Below, one piece after another: positions 1 through 8,898 of a stretch of 64,000 bases of DNA. Under the pieces are notes generated by a model that searched no databases, was not told the DNA's origin, and saw only the letters and a list, made by a program, of their open reading frames with translations. The position numbers were made by a program, and so were the translations under genes. Numbering within the stretch: the stretch's first letter is position 1; every line of letters begins with the position of its first letter. The DNA lies in contig NZ_JAKFHA010000002.1 of NCBI RefSeq assembly GCF_021502675.1, forward strand, positions 297,670 to 361,669, given 5' to 3'. Origin of the DNA: Yinghuangia soli. Its GTDB lineage: Bacteria; Actinomycetota; Actinomycetes; Streptomycetales; Streptomycetaceae.

Positions 1-660
1 CGCGGCCTCGCGGACGCGTGCCAGATCCTGGGCACCCCGGTGACCGGCGGCAACGTGTCGTTCTACAATCAGACCGGCGAGACCGCCATCCACCCGACCC
101 CGGTGGTCGGCGTGCTCGGCGTCATCGACGATGTCACCCGGCGCACCCCGATCGGGTTCCGCGAGGAGGGGCAGATCATCCTGCTCCTCGGCGACACCCG
201 CGAGGAACTGTCCGGCTCGGTCTGGGCGGACGTCGCGCACGGCCACCTCGGCGGCCGTCCGCCGCAGGTCGACCTGGAGCGCGAGCGCGTGCTCGCCGAG
301 GTCCTCATCGCGGGATCGCGCGACGGCATGGTGGACGCCGCGCACGACCTCGCGGACGGCGGCCTGGCCCAGGCCCTCGTCGAGGCCTGCCTGCGCGGCG
401 GCAACGGCGCGCGGATCGTCCTCCCCGAGGAGTTGGACCCGTTCGTCGCGCTGTTCAGCGAGTCGGCGGGCCGCGCGATCGTCGCGGTGCCGCGCAGCGA
501 GGAGCTCCGCTTCACCGACATGTGCAAGGTCCGGCACCTGCCGGTCGCGCGCATCGGCGTCGTGGACGGCGAAACCCTGGAGATCCAGGGCCAGTTCACC
601 ATCGGCCTGGACGAGCTCAAGGCGGCCAACTCGGCCCCCCTGCGCGACTTCTTCGCCTGA
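1..660 (+). CDS. purL: PurL C-terminal part (FGAM synthase subunit II)
   Basis: This is the last 219 residues of phosphoribosylformylglycinamidine synthase II, which converts FGAR and glutamine-derived ammonia to FGAM with ATP in de novo purine synthesis. The reading frame is open from base 1, so the gene starts outside the window. Diagnostic segments are [14 protein letters not shown] near the start, the [11 protein letters not shown] stretch and the [11 protein letters not shown] glycine-rich segment of the PurM-like fold. The stop is directly followed by a perfect 18-bp hairpin. Later purine genes purF and purM lie a few kilobases downstream on the same strand, as in Streptomyces. Confidence 0.95.
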   Translation, partial: RGLADACQILGTPVTGGNVSFYNQTGETAIHPTPVVGVLGVIDDVTRRTPIGFREEGQIILLLGDTREELSGSVWADVAHGHLGGRPPQVDLERERVLAEVLIAGSRDGMVDAAHDLADGGLAQALVEACLRGGNGARIVLPEELDPFVALFSESAGRAIVAVPRSEELRFTDMCKVRHLPVARIGVVDGETLEIQGQFTIGLDELKAANSAPLRDFFA

Positions 661-667
661 CGCACCA

Positions 668-710
668 CGGCAAGCCGCACCCGGACGTCTGCTCCGGGTG
701 CGGCTTGCCG
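668..710. terminator. Perfect 18-bp hairpin between convergent genes
   Basis: Arms 668-685 and 693-710 are perfectly complementary around a 7-base loop and sit 8 bases after the purL stop and 26 bases from the end of the convergent gene at 736. There is no long T-run, only TTT at 713-715. Position and stem strength point to a bidirectional terminator. Confidence 0.85.
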
Positions 711-735
711 CATTTCCGGGCTGCTCTCGACGCCG

Positions 736-1371
736 TCAATCCATCCCATACGGCGGGCACGTGAAGCGAACCGGCCGGATCCCGCCCAGGTTCTTGTCGA
801 ACGGCAGAACGACCCGCCCGCCCTCCTCCGTGGTGATCGCCACGGCACGATTCCCGACGAAGGCGAACTCCGCCTTGGTGAACCGGCCGCACCCGACGGC
901 CACCAGCACCTCGCGGTCCAGCCCCGCAGTCGTCCGCAGGTACACCCGTTCCTTGGACTGCAGCTCGTAACTGCGGCTGCCCCCTTCGTCGACGCGCAGG
1001 GTGATCTTCCCGTCCGGCGACGTCGCGATGACCACCCCGCCGTGCCCACCCGGGAACAGCGGCGAGAGCACCAGCCCGCCGAGCAGCACGAACACCGCAC
1101 ACGCGGCGACCGTCCCCGCCGCCACGCGCACCACGAACGACCGGAACGAAATCCACAGTTCGGCCGTTGCGAACAGCGCCGAGGCCGCACCCAGCACGGC
1201 GACGTTGCCGAGCAGTCCCTGGAACACCACCAGGTTCCACGGATTCGCCCGCGACGCCACCCCCAGCCCGGCGAACACAAAGGCCACCCCGACCAGCACT
1301 CCTCGCCGCACCCAGGCATCCCCGTAGTCCGGCGGATCCACGACGAACGCCGCGGGCACCCCATAGCTCAT
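736..1371 (-). CDS. Hypothetical membrane protein
   Basis: A 211-residue protein of unknown function. The start ATG at 1371 has a GGGGAG ribosome site a few bases upstream; a longer frame to 1422 exists but lacks one. About three hydrophobic segments fill the first half (after RRGVLVGVAFVF, around NVAVLGAASALF and around AACAVFVLLGGLVL). A polar C-terminal half follows, probably outside the membrane, with an isolated Cys near the middle of that half (VAVGCGRF) and another near the end (FTCPPYG) that could pair. It faces purL across the terminator and has no operon partner. Confidence 0.7.
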   Translation of the reverse strand: MSYGVPAAFVVDPPDYGDAWVRRGVLVGVAFVFAGLGVASRANPWNLVVFQGLLGNVAVLGAASALFATAELWISFRSFVVRVAAGTVAACAVFVLLGGLVLSPLFPGGHGGVVIATSPDGKITLRVDEGGSRSYELQSKERVYLRTTAGLDREVLVAVGCGRFTKAEFAFVGNRAVAITTEEGGRVVLPFDKNLGGIRPVRFTCPPYGMD

Positions 1372-1500
1372 CGCCGCTCCCCCCAAGGCCGATCCGTACC
1401 GGCATCCAACGCCGTTCCGCACGCGCCCGCGTCAGCCCGCAGGCTGATCCCGGCCCCGCAGCCCGCACGGCAGCGCACACGACCGGGCAGGATGGCCTGC

Positions 1501-1758
1501 ATGGCGGATATCCACGTACGTGCATGCGGAGCCCGCGATGCGGCGGCTGTCGCCAGGGTGCACGCCCGAAGCGCCGGGAAGCCGGCCCCGGCCGCGGTGG
1601 CCGAACGCGAGCAGCACACCTGGGACCGCATGATGCGGTCCGGCGAACTCACCGTCTATCTCGCCCAGATCGACGGCCGGACCGTCGGCACCGCGCAACC
1701 CTCATGGTGATGCCCAACCTCACCTACGACTGTGCTCCGACGGCCTTCATCCCTGAAC
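1501..1758 (+). pseudogene. GNAT acetyltransferase remnant, frameshifted and truncated
   Basis: From ATG 1501 (or 1492) the frame reads the start of a GNAT N-acetyltransferase, with an RACGARDAAAVARVHARSA N-terminus, and stops at 1710 right after DGRTVGTA. Moving one frame at about 1696-1698 restores the typical GNAT strand and loop TLMVMPNLTYDCAPTAFI. The simplest reading is loss of one base. Even in the restored frame the homology ends near 1755, before the acetyl-CoA binding motif RxxGxG/A, so the gene is also truncated. It ends close to the convergent gene at 1785. Confidence 0.75.
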
Positions 1759-1784
1759 GGAACACGCACGGCGGGAGCCTCCCC

Positions 1785-2837
1785 TCAGTCGCCTAGGGCG
1801 TCCAGGCGGTAGGGGTGGAATGTGCCGTGGCCGGGCCAGTAGGGATACGGCACGGTGCCGAAGTGGGCGCCCTTGCCGCCGCTTTCCTCGTAGGCGAAAT
1901 AGCGGGTGTGCGTGGCGTCCGTCCAGCCCGCGAAGATCAGGGTATGGCCCGCGGCCCCGGGAGCGGTGTTGACCAGGACGTCGCCGGGGAGCAAGTCCTC
2001 CTTCCCGATGCGGTGCGCGACCTGGTCCATGGTGTCGGTGGTGAGACCGGGGGCGGGCAGGCCCCAGGCCATCGAGACGAGTCCGGAGCAGTCCGTGCGG
2101 TAGCCCTCGAAGGTGCCGGACATGCTGTAGCCGAGGCCGAGATCGGCCCAGCGCTTGGCGCGCCGGATGATGTCCGCGCGGCGCGCATCTCCCGACATGG
2201 CGGCGCGCGGCGGTCCTGACGCCGCCGCGGCGGGGGAGCGGCTCGAGGTGCGGGCGGTCGCTGCGGAGGTGGGCACGGCCGTGGCGCGGGGCTGCGGCCG
2301 CGGTGCGGCGCTGCTGCGGGACGGCTCCGGCGAGGAGTCGGGCACCTTCACCCCGGCCACGCGGGCGGCGAGTTCGATGGCCGGCGAGCCGAACCGGTCG
2401 ATCCGGAACGGCGGGATCCCGACCGGTGCGTTGTCGGCCCGGACCACGGCCGGTCCGGTGTGCGGCTCGGGCGGGGGAGTGGCGGGCAGTTCGCTCAACC
2501 GCAGCGGCGCACTGCCGCCGGCCCCCGCGGCGATGGCGGCGAACAACTCCGCGCCGAGTTTGTCGCCGGACGTGTACCCCGCCGCGCAGGCGCGCAGCAG
2601 CCCTGGGGTGGACGCGACGACGCTGCGGACATGGGCGACGTCGTCGAGCGCCGCACCGATCGCCGCGGTCGCCGCTGCCCAGGTCGCGGGGGAAAGGGAA
2701 CGCCCGGCGGCGACGTCGGGATCCGCGGCGGCGTCGCGCAGCGCACGCTGCGCGGCGTCGAGCCCGGGCACGGCGTCCTCGAACCGCAGGGCCAGATCGG
2801 CGAGCACGTGGGGGTCGATGCGTACGGACGGATTCAT
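1785..2837 (-). CDS. EspC-like N-terminus fused to NlpC/P60 cell-wall hydrolase
   Basis: A 350-residue protein. Residues 1-105 form an alpha-helical segment (DPHVLADLALRFEDAV, then LGAELFAAIAAGAG) resembling EspC/WXG100-like type VII secretion targets. Residues 110-215 are a Pro/Ala/Ser-rich linker. Residues 218-345 look like an NlpC/P60 peptidase with nucleophile Cys250 in RTDCSGLVSMAWG and His298 in GHTLIFAGW, so it probably cuts peptidoglycan peptides. There is no Sec signal peptide, consistent with type VII export. ATG 2837 has a GGAGG site and overlaps the stop of the upstream 95-residue gene by four bases, so the two are probably translationally coupled. No EccC or other T7SS machinery is in the window. 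Confidence 0.8.
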   Translation of the reverse strand: MNPSVRIDPHVLADLALRFEDAVPGLDAAQRALRDAAADPDVAAGRSLSPATWAAATAAIGAALDDVAHVRSVVASTPGLLRACAAGYTSGDKLGAELFAAIAAGAGGSAPLRLSELPATPPPEPHTGPAVVRADNAPVGIPPFRIDRFGSPAIELAARVAGVKVPDSSPEPSRSSAAPRPQPRATAVPTSAATARTSSRSPAAAASGPPRAAMSGDARRADIIRRAKRWADLGLGYSMSGTFEGYRTDCSGLVSMAWGLPAPGLTTDTMDQVAHRIGKEDLLPGDVLVNTAPGAAGHTLIFAGWTDATHTRYFAYEESGGKGAHFGTVPYPYWPGHGTFHPYRLDALGD

Positions 2838-3121
2838 GCGGAACCTCCGGCCACGGCCTCCGCGTGGGCTTCGAGGCGGGTGGCGGCCAAGCGCAGCGCT
2901 GCACTCGCCGCCTGCCGCGACATATCGGTGGACACCAAATACGCACCGAACGCGGCCGCGGCCGGCCCGGTCCACTGCGCTGCCGCGGCGCGGACGCCCA
3001 CGGCCAAGGCCACCGCATCCGAATCGAGCCGCGCGGCGGCCACCGATAAAGCGTGTGCGCGGGCGCTGATCCGTGCGGGGTCGGCAGCGGCCGACGACGA
3101 GGAAACGGTTCCGGCGGACAT
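2834..3121 (-). CDS. WXG100-like small helical protein
   Basis: A 95-residue Ala-rich helical protein starting at ATG 3121 behind a GGGAGG ribosome site. It has a WTG motif in the middle (AAAQWTGPAAAAFGAYL), flanked by two helices, the layout of WXG100/ESX proteins, with Thr instead of the usual variable residue. It overlaps the downstream NlpC/P60 gene by four bases. Inference: it is the secretion partner or chaperone of that hydrolase. The family assignment is by layout only. Confidence 0.6.
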   Translation of the reverse strand: MSAGTVSSSSAAADPARISARAHALSVAAARLDSDAVALAVGVRAAAAQWTGPAAAAFGAYLVSTDMSRQAASAALRLAATRLEAHAEAVAGGSA

Positions 3122-3320
3122 GAGGAGCCTCCCGGCAGGCGAGTGCACAGGCACGGAGACGGATACATGGACGACTACACGGACGACTTGCCGCATCCAT
3201 CGTCACCGTTCCCGCGCGCTTCGGCCGCTCGTCGGCGGTCGGCCTGTGGACAACTCCGCGCCTCCCCCGAACCTGGGGAAACACCGGGGAAAACCGTTCG
3301 TCCGCCTCCGCCCCGAGCCG

Positions 3321-3326
3321 TATCCT
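3321..3326 (+). promoter_or_regulatory. Candidate -10 hexamer of a leaderless promoter
   Basis: TATCCT lies six bases before ATG 3333 and no ribosome site precedes that ATG. This spacing places the transcript start at the start codon. No convincing -35 was found. Confidence 0.45.
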
Positions 3327-3332
3327 CCGGCC

Positions 3333-4121
3333 ATGCCCAGTGCCCCGCGTGCCCCCGGAATCCGTCCCGTCGACCCGGCCCGGGTACGCGCCGCGGTGGT
3401 GGCGGAGTGGCGGGCCCTGGCCGCGTTCACCTCGGCCCTGACGCCGGCAGAGCTCGCCGGGCCGTCCGGGCTGACCGGCTGGACGCTCGCCGACCTCGTC
3501 GGGCACATCGCCGCGGGGATCGAGGCGGTGCCGCGCTGGCTGGCGATGCCGGAGCCCGACGGCCCGCCGATCACCGTCGAGCAGTGGGCGGGCGGCACCG
3601 CGGCGGCCGCCGAGGCCATCTCGGACATGGCGCAGGAGATGGCCGCGGCCAAGCGCACCCCCGCCGACTACGTCGACCAGGCCGCCGCACTGGCCGCCGA
3701 GACGCCCGAGACCCGGATCTCGGTCACCCGGATCGGTCCGATGCGCGTCCCGGACATGCTCATCACGCGCCTGATCGAGGCCGTCGTGCATGCCGACGAC
3801 CTGGAACGCGCCACCGGCACCGCATTCCCGCACGACCGGCAGGCACTGGCCGTGGTGACCCGCGTACTTGCCGACATCCTCGCGGTCCGCGCCCCCGGGC
3901 ACTCGGTCGAGGTGCGGATCCCGCCGTTCGCCGTCGTGCAATGCGTCACAGGCCCCAAGCACACCCGCGGCACTCCGCCGAACGTCGTGGAGACCGACGC
4001 CCGCACCTGGCTCCGTCTGGCCGCCGGCCGCCTGACCTGGGAAAACGCCGTCGAGGACGGCAGCGTGCGGGCCAGCGGCGAGCGCGCGGACCTGGCCGGA
4101 TGGCTGCCGCTGCTGGGGTGA
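3333..4121 (+). CDS. Maleylpyruvate isomerase/DinB-type mycothiol-dependent enzyme
   Basis: A 262-residue protein of the mycothiol-dependent maleylpyruvate isomerase family of actinobacteria. The N-terminal domain has LTPAELAGPSGLTGWTLADL followed by VGHIAAG, whose His is the usual first metal ligand, and the later EAVVHADDLERATG segment supplies another His and Asp. The C-terminal 90 residues (from about 170) resemble the sterol-carrier-like domain attached to this family. The substrate is unknown. It lies directly before purF in the same direction, as in Streptomyces. The ATG appears to be leaderless. Confidence 0.8.
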   Translation: MPSAPRAPGIRPVDPARVRAAVVAEWRALAAFTSALTPAELAGPSGLTGWTLADLVGHIAAGIEAVPRWLAMPEPDGPPITVEQWAGGTAAAAEAISDMAQEMAAAKRTPADYVDQAAALAAETPETRISVTRIGPMRVPDMLITRLIEAVVHADDLERATGTAFPHDRQALAVVTRVLADILAVRAPGHSVEVRIPPFAVVQCVTGPKHTRGTPPNVVETDARTWLRLAAGRLTWENAVEDGSVRASGERADLAGWLPLLG

Positions 4122-4156
4122 TCCCGGGGTGATCGGCGACGTCCGAAACCCTCGCG

Positions 4157-4162
4157 TAGACT
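4157..4162 (+). promoter_or_regulatory. Candidate -10 hexamer for purF (leaderless)
   Basis: TAGACT is followed after six bases by the GTG of purF at 4169. No ribosome site is present, so a leaderless purF transcript is likely. No -35 match is clear. Confidence 0.45.
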
Positions 4163-4168
4163 CGGGGC

Positions 4169-5725
4169 GTGCCACGTGGCGACGGACGACTCAACCACGA
4201 TCTCTTCCCCGGCGAGAAGGGCCCGCAGGATGCCTGCGGAGTCTTCGGCGTCTGGGCCCCCGGCGAAGAGGTTGCGAAACTTACCTATTTCGGGCTCTAC
4301 GCACTGCAGCACCGCGGGACTGAATCCGCCGGTATCGCAGTGAGCAACGGCTCCCAGATCCTCGTCTTCAAGGACATGGGCCTCGTGTCCCAGGTCTTCG
4401 ACGAGGCGACCCTGGGATCGCTGCGCGGCCACATGGCCGTCGGGCACGCCCGCTACTCGACCACCGGGTCCTCGGTCTGGGAGAACGCCCAGCCGACGTT
4501 CCGGGCCACTGCGACCGGGAGCATCGCGCTCGGCCACAACGGCAACCTCACCAACACCGGTGAGCTCGCCCGCCTGGTCGCCGAGCAGGGCCCCGACCGC
4601 GGTGAGCTGAACTACCCCTATCAGGGCCGCATCGAGGCCAGCAGCGACACCGATCTGCTGGCATCCCTTCTGGCGGGTCACCCGGACCTCTCGCTGGAAG
4701 AGACCGCGATGCAGGTCCTGCCCAAGCTCGAAGGCGCCTTCTCCCTGGTCTTCATGGACGAGGGCACGCTGTACGCGGCGCGCGACCCGCAGGGCATCCG
4801 CCCGCTGGTGCTCGGCCGCCTGGAGCGCGGCTGGGTGGCGGCGAGCGAGACCTCCGCCCTCGACATCGTGGGTGCCTCGTTCATCCGCGAGATCGAGCCC
4901 GGCGAGCTGGTCGCGATCGACGAGCACGGGCTGCGCACCCAGCGCTTCGCGAAGGCCGAGCCGAAGGGCTGCGTCTTCGAGTACGTGTACCTGGCCCGCC
5001 CGGACACCTCGATCGCGGGCCGCAGCGTGCACGCCTCGCGCGTCGAGATGGGCCGCCGGCTGGCCGTCGAGGCCCCGGTCGAGGCCGACCTGGTCATGCC
5101 GACGCCGGAGTCCGGCACGCCGGCCGCGATCGGCTACGCGGAGGCCTCGGGCATCCCGTTCGGCCAGGGCCTGGTGAAGAACTCGTACGTGGGCCGGACC
5201 TTCATCCAGCCCAGCCAGACCATCCGCCAGCTCGGCATCCGCCTCAAGCTGAACCCGCTGCGCGAGGTCATCGCCGGCAAGCGGCTGGTCGTGGTGGACG
5301 ACTCGATCGTGCGCGGCAACACGCAGCGCGCCCTGGTGCGCATGCTGCGCGAGGCGGGCGCCGCCGAGGTGCACGTGCGGATCTCGTCGCCGCCGGTGAA
5401 GTGGCCGTGCTTCTTCGGCATCGACTTCGCCACCCGCGCCGAGCTGATCGCGAACGGCCTGTCGGTCGACGAGATCGCCAAGTCGCTCGGCGCCGACTCG
5501 CTCGCGTACATCTCCATCGACGCGATGGTCGAGGCGACCACCATCCCCAAGGACAACCTGTGCCGGGCGTGCTTCGACGGGGTCTACCCGATCGCGCTGC
5601 CCGACCCGGAGCGCCTGGGCAAGCACCTCCTCGAGGGCATCGAGCAGTCCGTGCGCAGCGACGCGGACGGGGTGCAGTCCCTGCTCGGCGGAGCGGGCGC
5701 CGAAGACGCCCTGCGCCGCCCGTAG
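4169..5725 (+). CDS. purF: Amidophosphoribosyltransferase
   Basis: PurF makes 5-phosphoribosylamine from PRPP and glutamine, the first committed step of purine synthesis. The 518-residue protein starts with GTG 4169. It carries a 22-residue propeptide ending just before Cys23 of ACGVFGVW, the expected N-terminal nucleophile after processing. The PRPP loop is LVVVDDSIVRGNTQ. Cysteines in GCVFEYVY, WPCFFGID and LCRACFDG match the 4Fe-4S ligands of the Bacillus-type enzyme. Length and organisation are normal. It is followed by purM after 181 bases. A candidate -10 lies six bases before the start codon. Confidence 0.97.
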   Translation: MPRGDGRLNHDLFPGEKGPQDACGVFGVWAPGEEVAKLTYFGLYALQHRGTESAGIAVSNGSQILVFKDMGLVSQVFDEATLGSLRGHMAVGHARYSTTGSSVWENAQPTFRATATGSIALGHNGNLTNTGELARLVAEQGPDRGELNYPYQGRIEASSDTDLLASLLAGHPDLSLEETAMQVLPKLEGAFSLVFMDEGTLYAARDPQGIRPLVLGRLERGWVAASETSALDIVGASFIREIEPGELVAIDEHGLRTQRFAKAEPKGCVFEYVYLARPDTSIAGRSVHASRVEMGRRLAVEAPVEADLVMPTPESGTPAAIGYAEASGIPFGQGLVKNSYVGRTFIQPSQTIRQLGIRLKLNPLREVIAGKRLVVVDDSIVRGNTQRALVRMLREAGAAEVHVRISSPPVKWPCFFGIDFATRAELIANGLSVDEIAKSLGADSLAYISIDAMVEATTIPKDNLCRACFDGVYPIALPDPERLGKHLLEGIEQSVRSDADGVQSLLGGAGAEDALRRP

Positions 5726-5906
5726 CGCCGCACGCGGGGGCGCCCACGGGCGTCCCCGCTGCCCCGGCCCTGTCCCGCGGCCGGCCGGGCCATTCCGGCC
5801 ACCCGGACCCGCGAGCCACGCGCAGCGCCCGATCCGCGCGAAGCACCAGACTTACCCGAAGCACCCGATCCACTCGATCCACTCGACCCGAAAGGGCCGT
5901 ACCGCC

Positions 5907-6965
5907 GTGACCGACACCCCCTCCTCCACCTACGCCGCCGCCGGCGTCGACATCGAGGCCGGCGACCGCGCCGTCGAGCTGATGAAGACCTGGGTCGGCA
6001 AGGCCTCCCGCCCCGAGGTCCTGGGCGGCATCGGGGGCTTCGCAGGGCTCTTCGACGCCTCCGCCTTCAAGCGGTACGAGCGCCCCCTGCTGGCCACCTC
6101 CACGGACGGCGTGGGCACCAAGGTCGCGATCGCGCAGCGCATGGACAAGCACGACACCATCGGCCGCGACCTGGTCGGCATGGTCGTGGACGACCTGGTG
6201 GTGTGCGGTGCCGAGCCGCTGTTCATGACCGACTACATCGCCACCGGCAAGGTCGTGCCGGAGCGCATCGCGGCGATCGTGAAGGGCATCGCGGAAGGCT
6301 GCGTGCTGGCCGGCTGCGCGCTGGTCGGCGGCGAGACCGCCGAGCACCCGGGCCTCCTGGACCCGGACGAGTACGACGTGGCGGGCGCCGGCACCGGCGT
6401 CGTGGAGGCCGACAAGCTGCTCGGTGCGGAGCGCGTCCGCGAGGGCGACGTCGTGATCGCGATGGCCGCGTCCGGCCTGCACTCCAACGGCTACTCGCTG
6501 GTGCGCCACGTGTTCCTCACGCAGGCCGGCTGGACGCTGGACCGCGAGGTCGCGGAGTTCGGCCGCACGCTCGGCGAGGAGCTCCTGGAGCCGACCCGGA
6601 TCTACTCGCTGGACTGCCTGGACCTGACCCGCCGCACCGAGGTGCACGCGTTCTCGCACGTCACCGGCGGCGGCCTGGCGGCCAACCTGGCCCGTGTGCT
6701 GCCCGCGCACCTGGACGCCCGCCTGGATCGCTCGACGTGGACGCCGGGTGCGGTGTTCTCGCTCGTCGGCTCGGTCGGCAACGTCGCGCAGGCGGAGCTG
6801 GAGAAGACCCTGAACATGGGCGTCGGCATGGTCGCCGTGGTGCCCGCGGACGCGGCCGACGCGGCTCTCGCGGTGCTCGCCGAGCGCGGTGTGCCGTCCT
6901 GGGTGCTGGGCCGGATCACGGCGGGCACCGGGCAGGCGGTTCTGGAGGGGTCCCACGCGAGCTGA
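5907..6965 (+). CDS. purM: Phosphoribosylformylglycinamidine cyclo-ligase (AIR synthetase)
   Basis: PurM closes the imidazole ring of FGAM to give AIR using ATP. The 352-residue protein begins at GTG 5907 behind AAAGGG. Recognisable features are AGVDIEAGDRAVELMK at the N-terminus, STDGVGTK and GRDLVGMVVDDL of the ATP and phosphate-binding core, GGETAEHPG and HVTGGGLAANLARVLP. It is probably co-transcribed with purF; the 181-base gap holds short direct repeats (CGAAGCACC twice, GATCCACTC twice) but no clear terminator. A long hairpin follows the gene. Confidence 0.97.
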   Translation: MTDTPSSTYAAAGVDIEAGDRAVELMKTWVGKASRPEVLGGIGGFAGLFDASAFKRYERPLLATSTDGVGTKVAIAQRMDKHDTIGRDLVGMVVDDLVVCGAEPLFMTDYIATGKVVPERIAAIVKGIAEGCVLAGCALVGGETAEHPGLLDPDEYDVAGAGTGVVEADKLLGAERVREGDVVIAMAASGLHSNGYSLVRHVFLTQAGWTLDREVAEFGRTLGEELLEPTRIYSLDCLDLTRRTEVHAFSHVTGGGLAANLARVLPAHLDARLDRSTWTPGAVFSLVGSVGNVAQAELEKTLNMGVGMVAVVPADAADAALAVLAERGVPSWVLGRITAGTGQAVLEGSHAS

Positions 6966-7048
6966 CATGCGCGCTGAAGCATCGTTGCCGGGCCTCGCGG
7001 AGTACGCGGGGCCCGGGCGGCGGCATCAGGGCCCGCAGGGTGGTTCCG

Positions 7049-7108
7049 GGCAGCACAAAGGGCCCGGGACCGGCCACGTATGGCCTGGTCCCGGACCGAT
7101 GTGCTGCC
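7049..7108. terminator. Long two-part hairpin between purM and DUF3073 gene
   Basis: An outer 9-bp stem (7049-7057 with 7100-7108) encloses a second stem (7064-7076 with 7081-7094, one bulged base) around a CGTA loop. A smaller hairpin, CCGGGCC/GGCCCGG, lies just upstream at about 6989-7020. The site separates convergent genes and probably stops transcription from both sides. Confidence 0.75.
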
Positions 7109-7156
7109 GTACCCCTGGCACGGGCGGCGAACCGTCAGACGAGGTCCGCGGCAAGG

Positions 7157-7405
7157 TCAGCGGCGGCCCGAGGGGCCGGCGTCGTCCTCGTCGTCGTCCT
7201 CATCGTCGTAATAGTCCGCATACGCCGCGTAGGGATCGTCCAGCTCGTCTTCATACGTGTCGTCACTGTCCGCTCGAACCTGCGGTTCTTCGGCTGACGA
7301 CACGCCCAGCTCATCGGCCAGACGGTTCAGGTCTGTCCCGCCGCTGTTGTACTTCAGCTGGCGGGCGACCTTTGTCTGCTTGGCCTTGGCCCGGCCGCGC
7401 CCCAT
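7157..7405 (-). CDS. DUF3073 family protein
   Basis: An 82-residue protein with the conserved start MGRGRAKAKQTKVARQLKY of DUF3073, then a very acidic tail rich in Asp and Glu. Function is unknown; the basic head and acidic tail suggest nucleic acid or ribosome contact, which is inference. The ATG at 7405 is preceded by GAGGGGG. Its place between purM and valine dehydrogenase is conserved in Streptomyces. Confidence 0.9.
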   Translation of the reverse strand: MGRGRAKAKQTKVARQLKYNSGGTDLNRLADELGVSSAEEPQVRADSDDTYEDELDDPYAAYADYYDDEDDDEDDAGPSGRR

Positions 7406-7644
7406 GGCTCGACCCCCTCAACGACGGGGCTCACGGCCCCAGGTCTTGACACGCGTTCACGATCAGGGACGGTTCATCCACCTTCGAGAACCGGCCCGTG
7501 GAGCATTAACGGTACCTGCTTCCGCGGCGCGACGGTACGTCGCATGGGTGACAGGTGGGCTCGGACCCCGACCCGGCAATACTGTTCCGGCTGGTCAGGG
7601 GCCTGATCGTGGGTCCTTTGCCGGGGCTGACGATACCCTGTGAT

Positions 7645-8760
7645 TCAGCTTCCGAGGTAGATCCCGCGCAGACGGCCCACATCCGCCATGCGCCGTTCGG
7701 CGAGTCGGTCCGCGGCGACGGCGGGCGGGACGCCCTCTTCGTCGGCCAGCGCGAACACCCGTGCGGTGGTCGCGCGGATGCCGGACGCCTTGCGCCGGGC
7801 CCGTTCGAAGTCGAATCCGTGCAGCTCGTCGGCCACCTGGATGACCCCGCCGGAGTTCACCACGTAGTCCGGGGCGTAGAGCACGCCGCGCTCGGCGAGC
7901 GTTTTGTCGACACCGGGGTGGGCCAGCTGGTTGTTGGCCGCGCCGCAGACGATCTTCGCGCTGAGGATGCCGACGGTCCGGTCGTCGAGCGCGCCGCCGA
8001 GTGCGCAGGGTGCGTACACGTCGAGCGGCTCGCCGATCAGCGCGTCGGTGTCGTCGGCCACCGCGACCGCGGGGTACGCGGCGCGGATGCGGGCGACCGC
8101 GGCCGGGTCGACATCGGTGGCGACGACCTCGGCGCCGTCGTCCAGCAGGTGCCCGACCAGGTGCCGGCCGACCTTGCCGACCCCGGCCACGCCGACCCGG
8201 CGGCCGCGCAGGGTGCCGGTGCCCCAGAGGTGCTCGGCACTCGCGAGCATGCCCTGGAAGACGCCGTACGCGGTCAGCACCGAGGAGTCCCCGGCGCCGC
8301 CGTTGTCGGGCGAGCGGCCGGTGACGAACGAGGATTCGCGGGACACCACGTCCATGTCCTCGACGTAGGTGCCGACGTCGCAGGCGGTCACGTAGCGCCC
8401 GCCCAGGGACTGCACGAAGCGGCCGTAGGCGCGCAGCAGCCCCTCGTTCTTGTCGCGCTTGGGGTCGCCGATGATGACGGCCTTGCCGCCGCCGTGGTCG
8501 AGCCCGGCGAGGGCGTTCTTGTAGGCCATGCCCTTGGAGAGGTTGAGGACGTCCTCGACGGCTTCGTCCTCGGTCGCGTAGGGGTAGAAGCGCGTGCCGC
8601 CCAGGGCGGGGCCGAGGGCGGTGGAGTAGACGGCGATGACGGCCTTGAGCCCGCTCGCCTGGTCCTGGCAGAAGACCACCTGCTCGTGGCCGGTGCCCCT
8701 GCCGAACACGGGTCCCGGGGTGTGGGTCCGTGCGGTGGTGCCCGTGGTGCTTGTCGTCAC
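7645..8760 (-). CDS. vdh: Valine (branched-chain amino acid) dehydrogenase
   Basis: NAD-dependent oxidative deamination of valine, leucine or isoleucine, the first step of their catabolism and a source of acyl-CoA starter units in streptomycetes. The 371-residue protein starts at GTG 8760, which has GGGAG about nine bases upstream; the family is about 360 residues. Seen in order: [34 protein letters not shown] with the catalytic Lys, [14 protein letters not shown], the Rossmann fingerprint [14 protein letters not shown], and [19 protein letters not shown]. It stands alone, divergent from the next gene. Confidence 0.93.
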   Translation of the reverse strand: MTTSTTGTTARTHTPGPVFGRGTGHEQVVFCQDQASGLKAVIAVYSTALGPALGGTRFYPYATEDEAVEDVLNLSKGMAYKNALAGLDHGGGKAVIIGDPKRDKNEGLLRAYGRFVQSLGGRYVTACDVGTYVEDMDVVSRESSFVTGRSPDNGGAGDSSVLTAYGVFQGMLASAEHLWGTGTLRGRRVGVAGVGKVGRHLVGHLLDDGAEVVATDVDPAAVARIRAAYPAVAVADDTDALIGEPLDVYAPCALGGALDDRTVGILSAKIVCGAANNQLAHPGVDKTLAERGVLYAPDYVVNSGGVIQVADELHGFDFERARRKASGIRATTARVFALADEEGVPPAVAADRLAERRMADVGRLRGIYLGS

Positions 8761-8898
8761 TGTGGTGACTCCCGAGTCCGGCCCGCGGATGGGTGATCGC
8801 GGGCGTCTGCCTCCAACCCTAGGACCGCGGGCGCGCGCCGTGGGCGAATCCTCCGGGTGGCCCGGCGACGCGTACGCCGTCGTGCGAACATTCGGTAC

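Noticed and set aside
69-1364. Long minus-strand open frame of 431 codons across purL
   Set aside because: It lies antisense to purL and the membrane protein gene and is rich in Arg, Ser and Cys, the usual shadow of high-GC codons. purL has real family motifs.
5830-5900. Short repeats between purF and purM as a mobile or CRISPR-like element
   Set aside because: Only two copies each of 9-base words, no spacer regularity.
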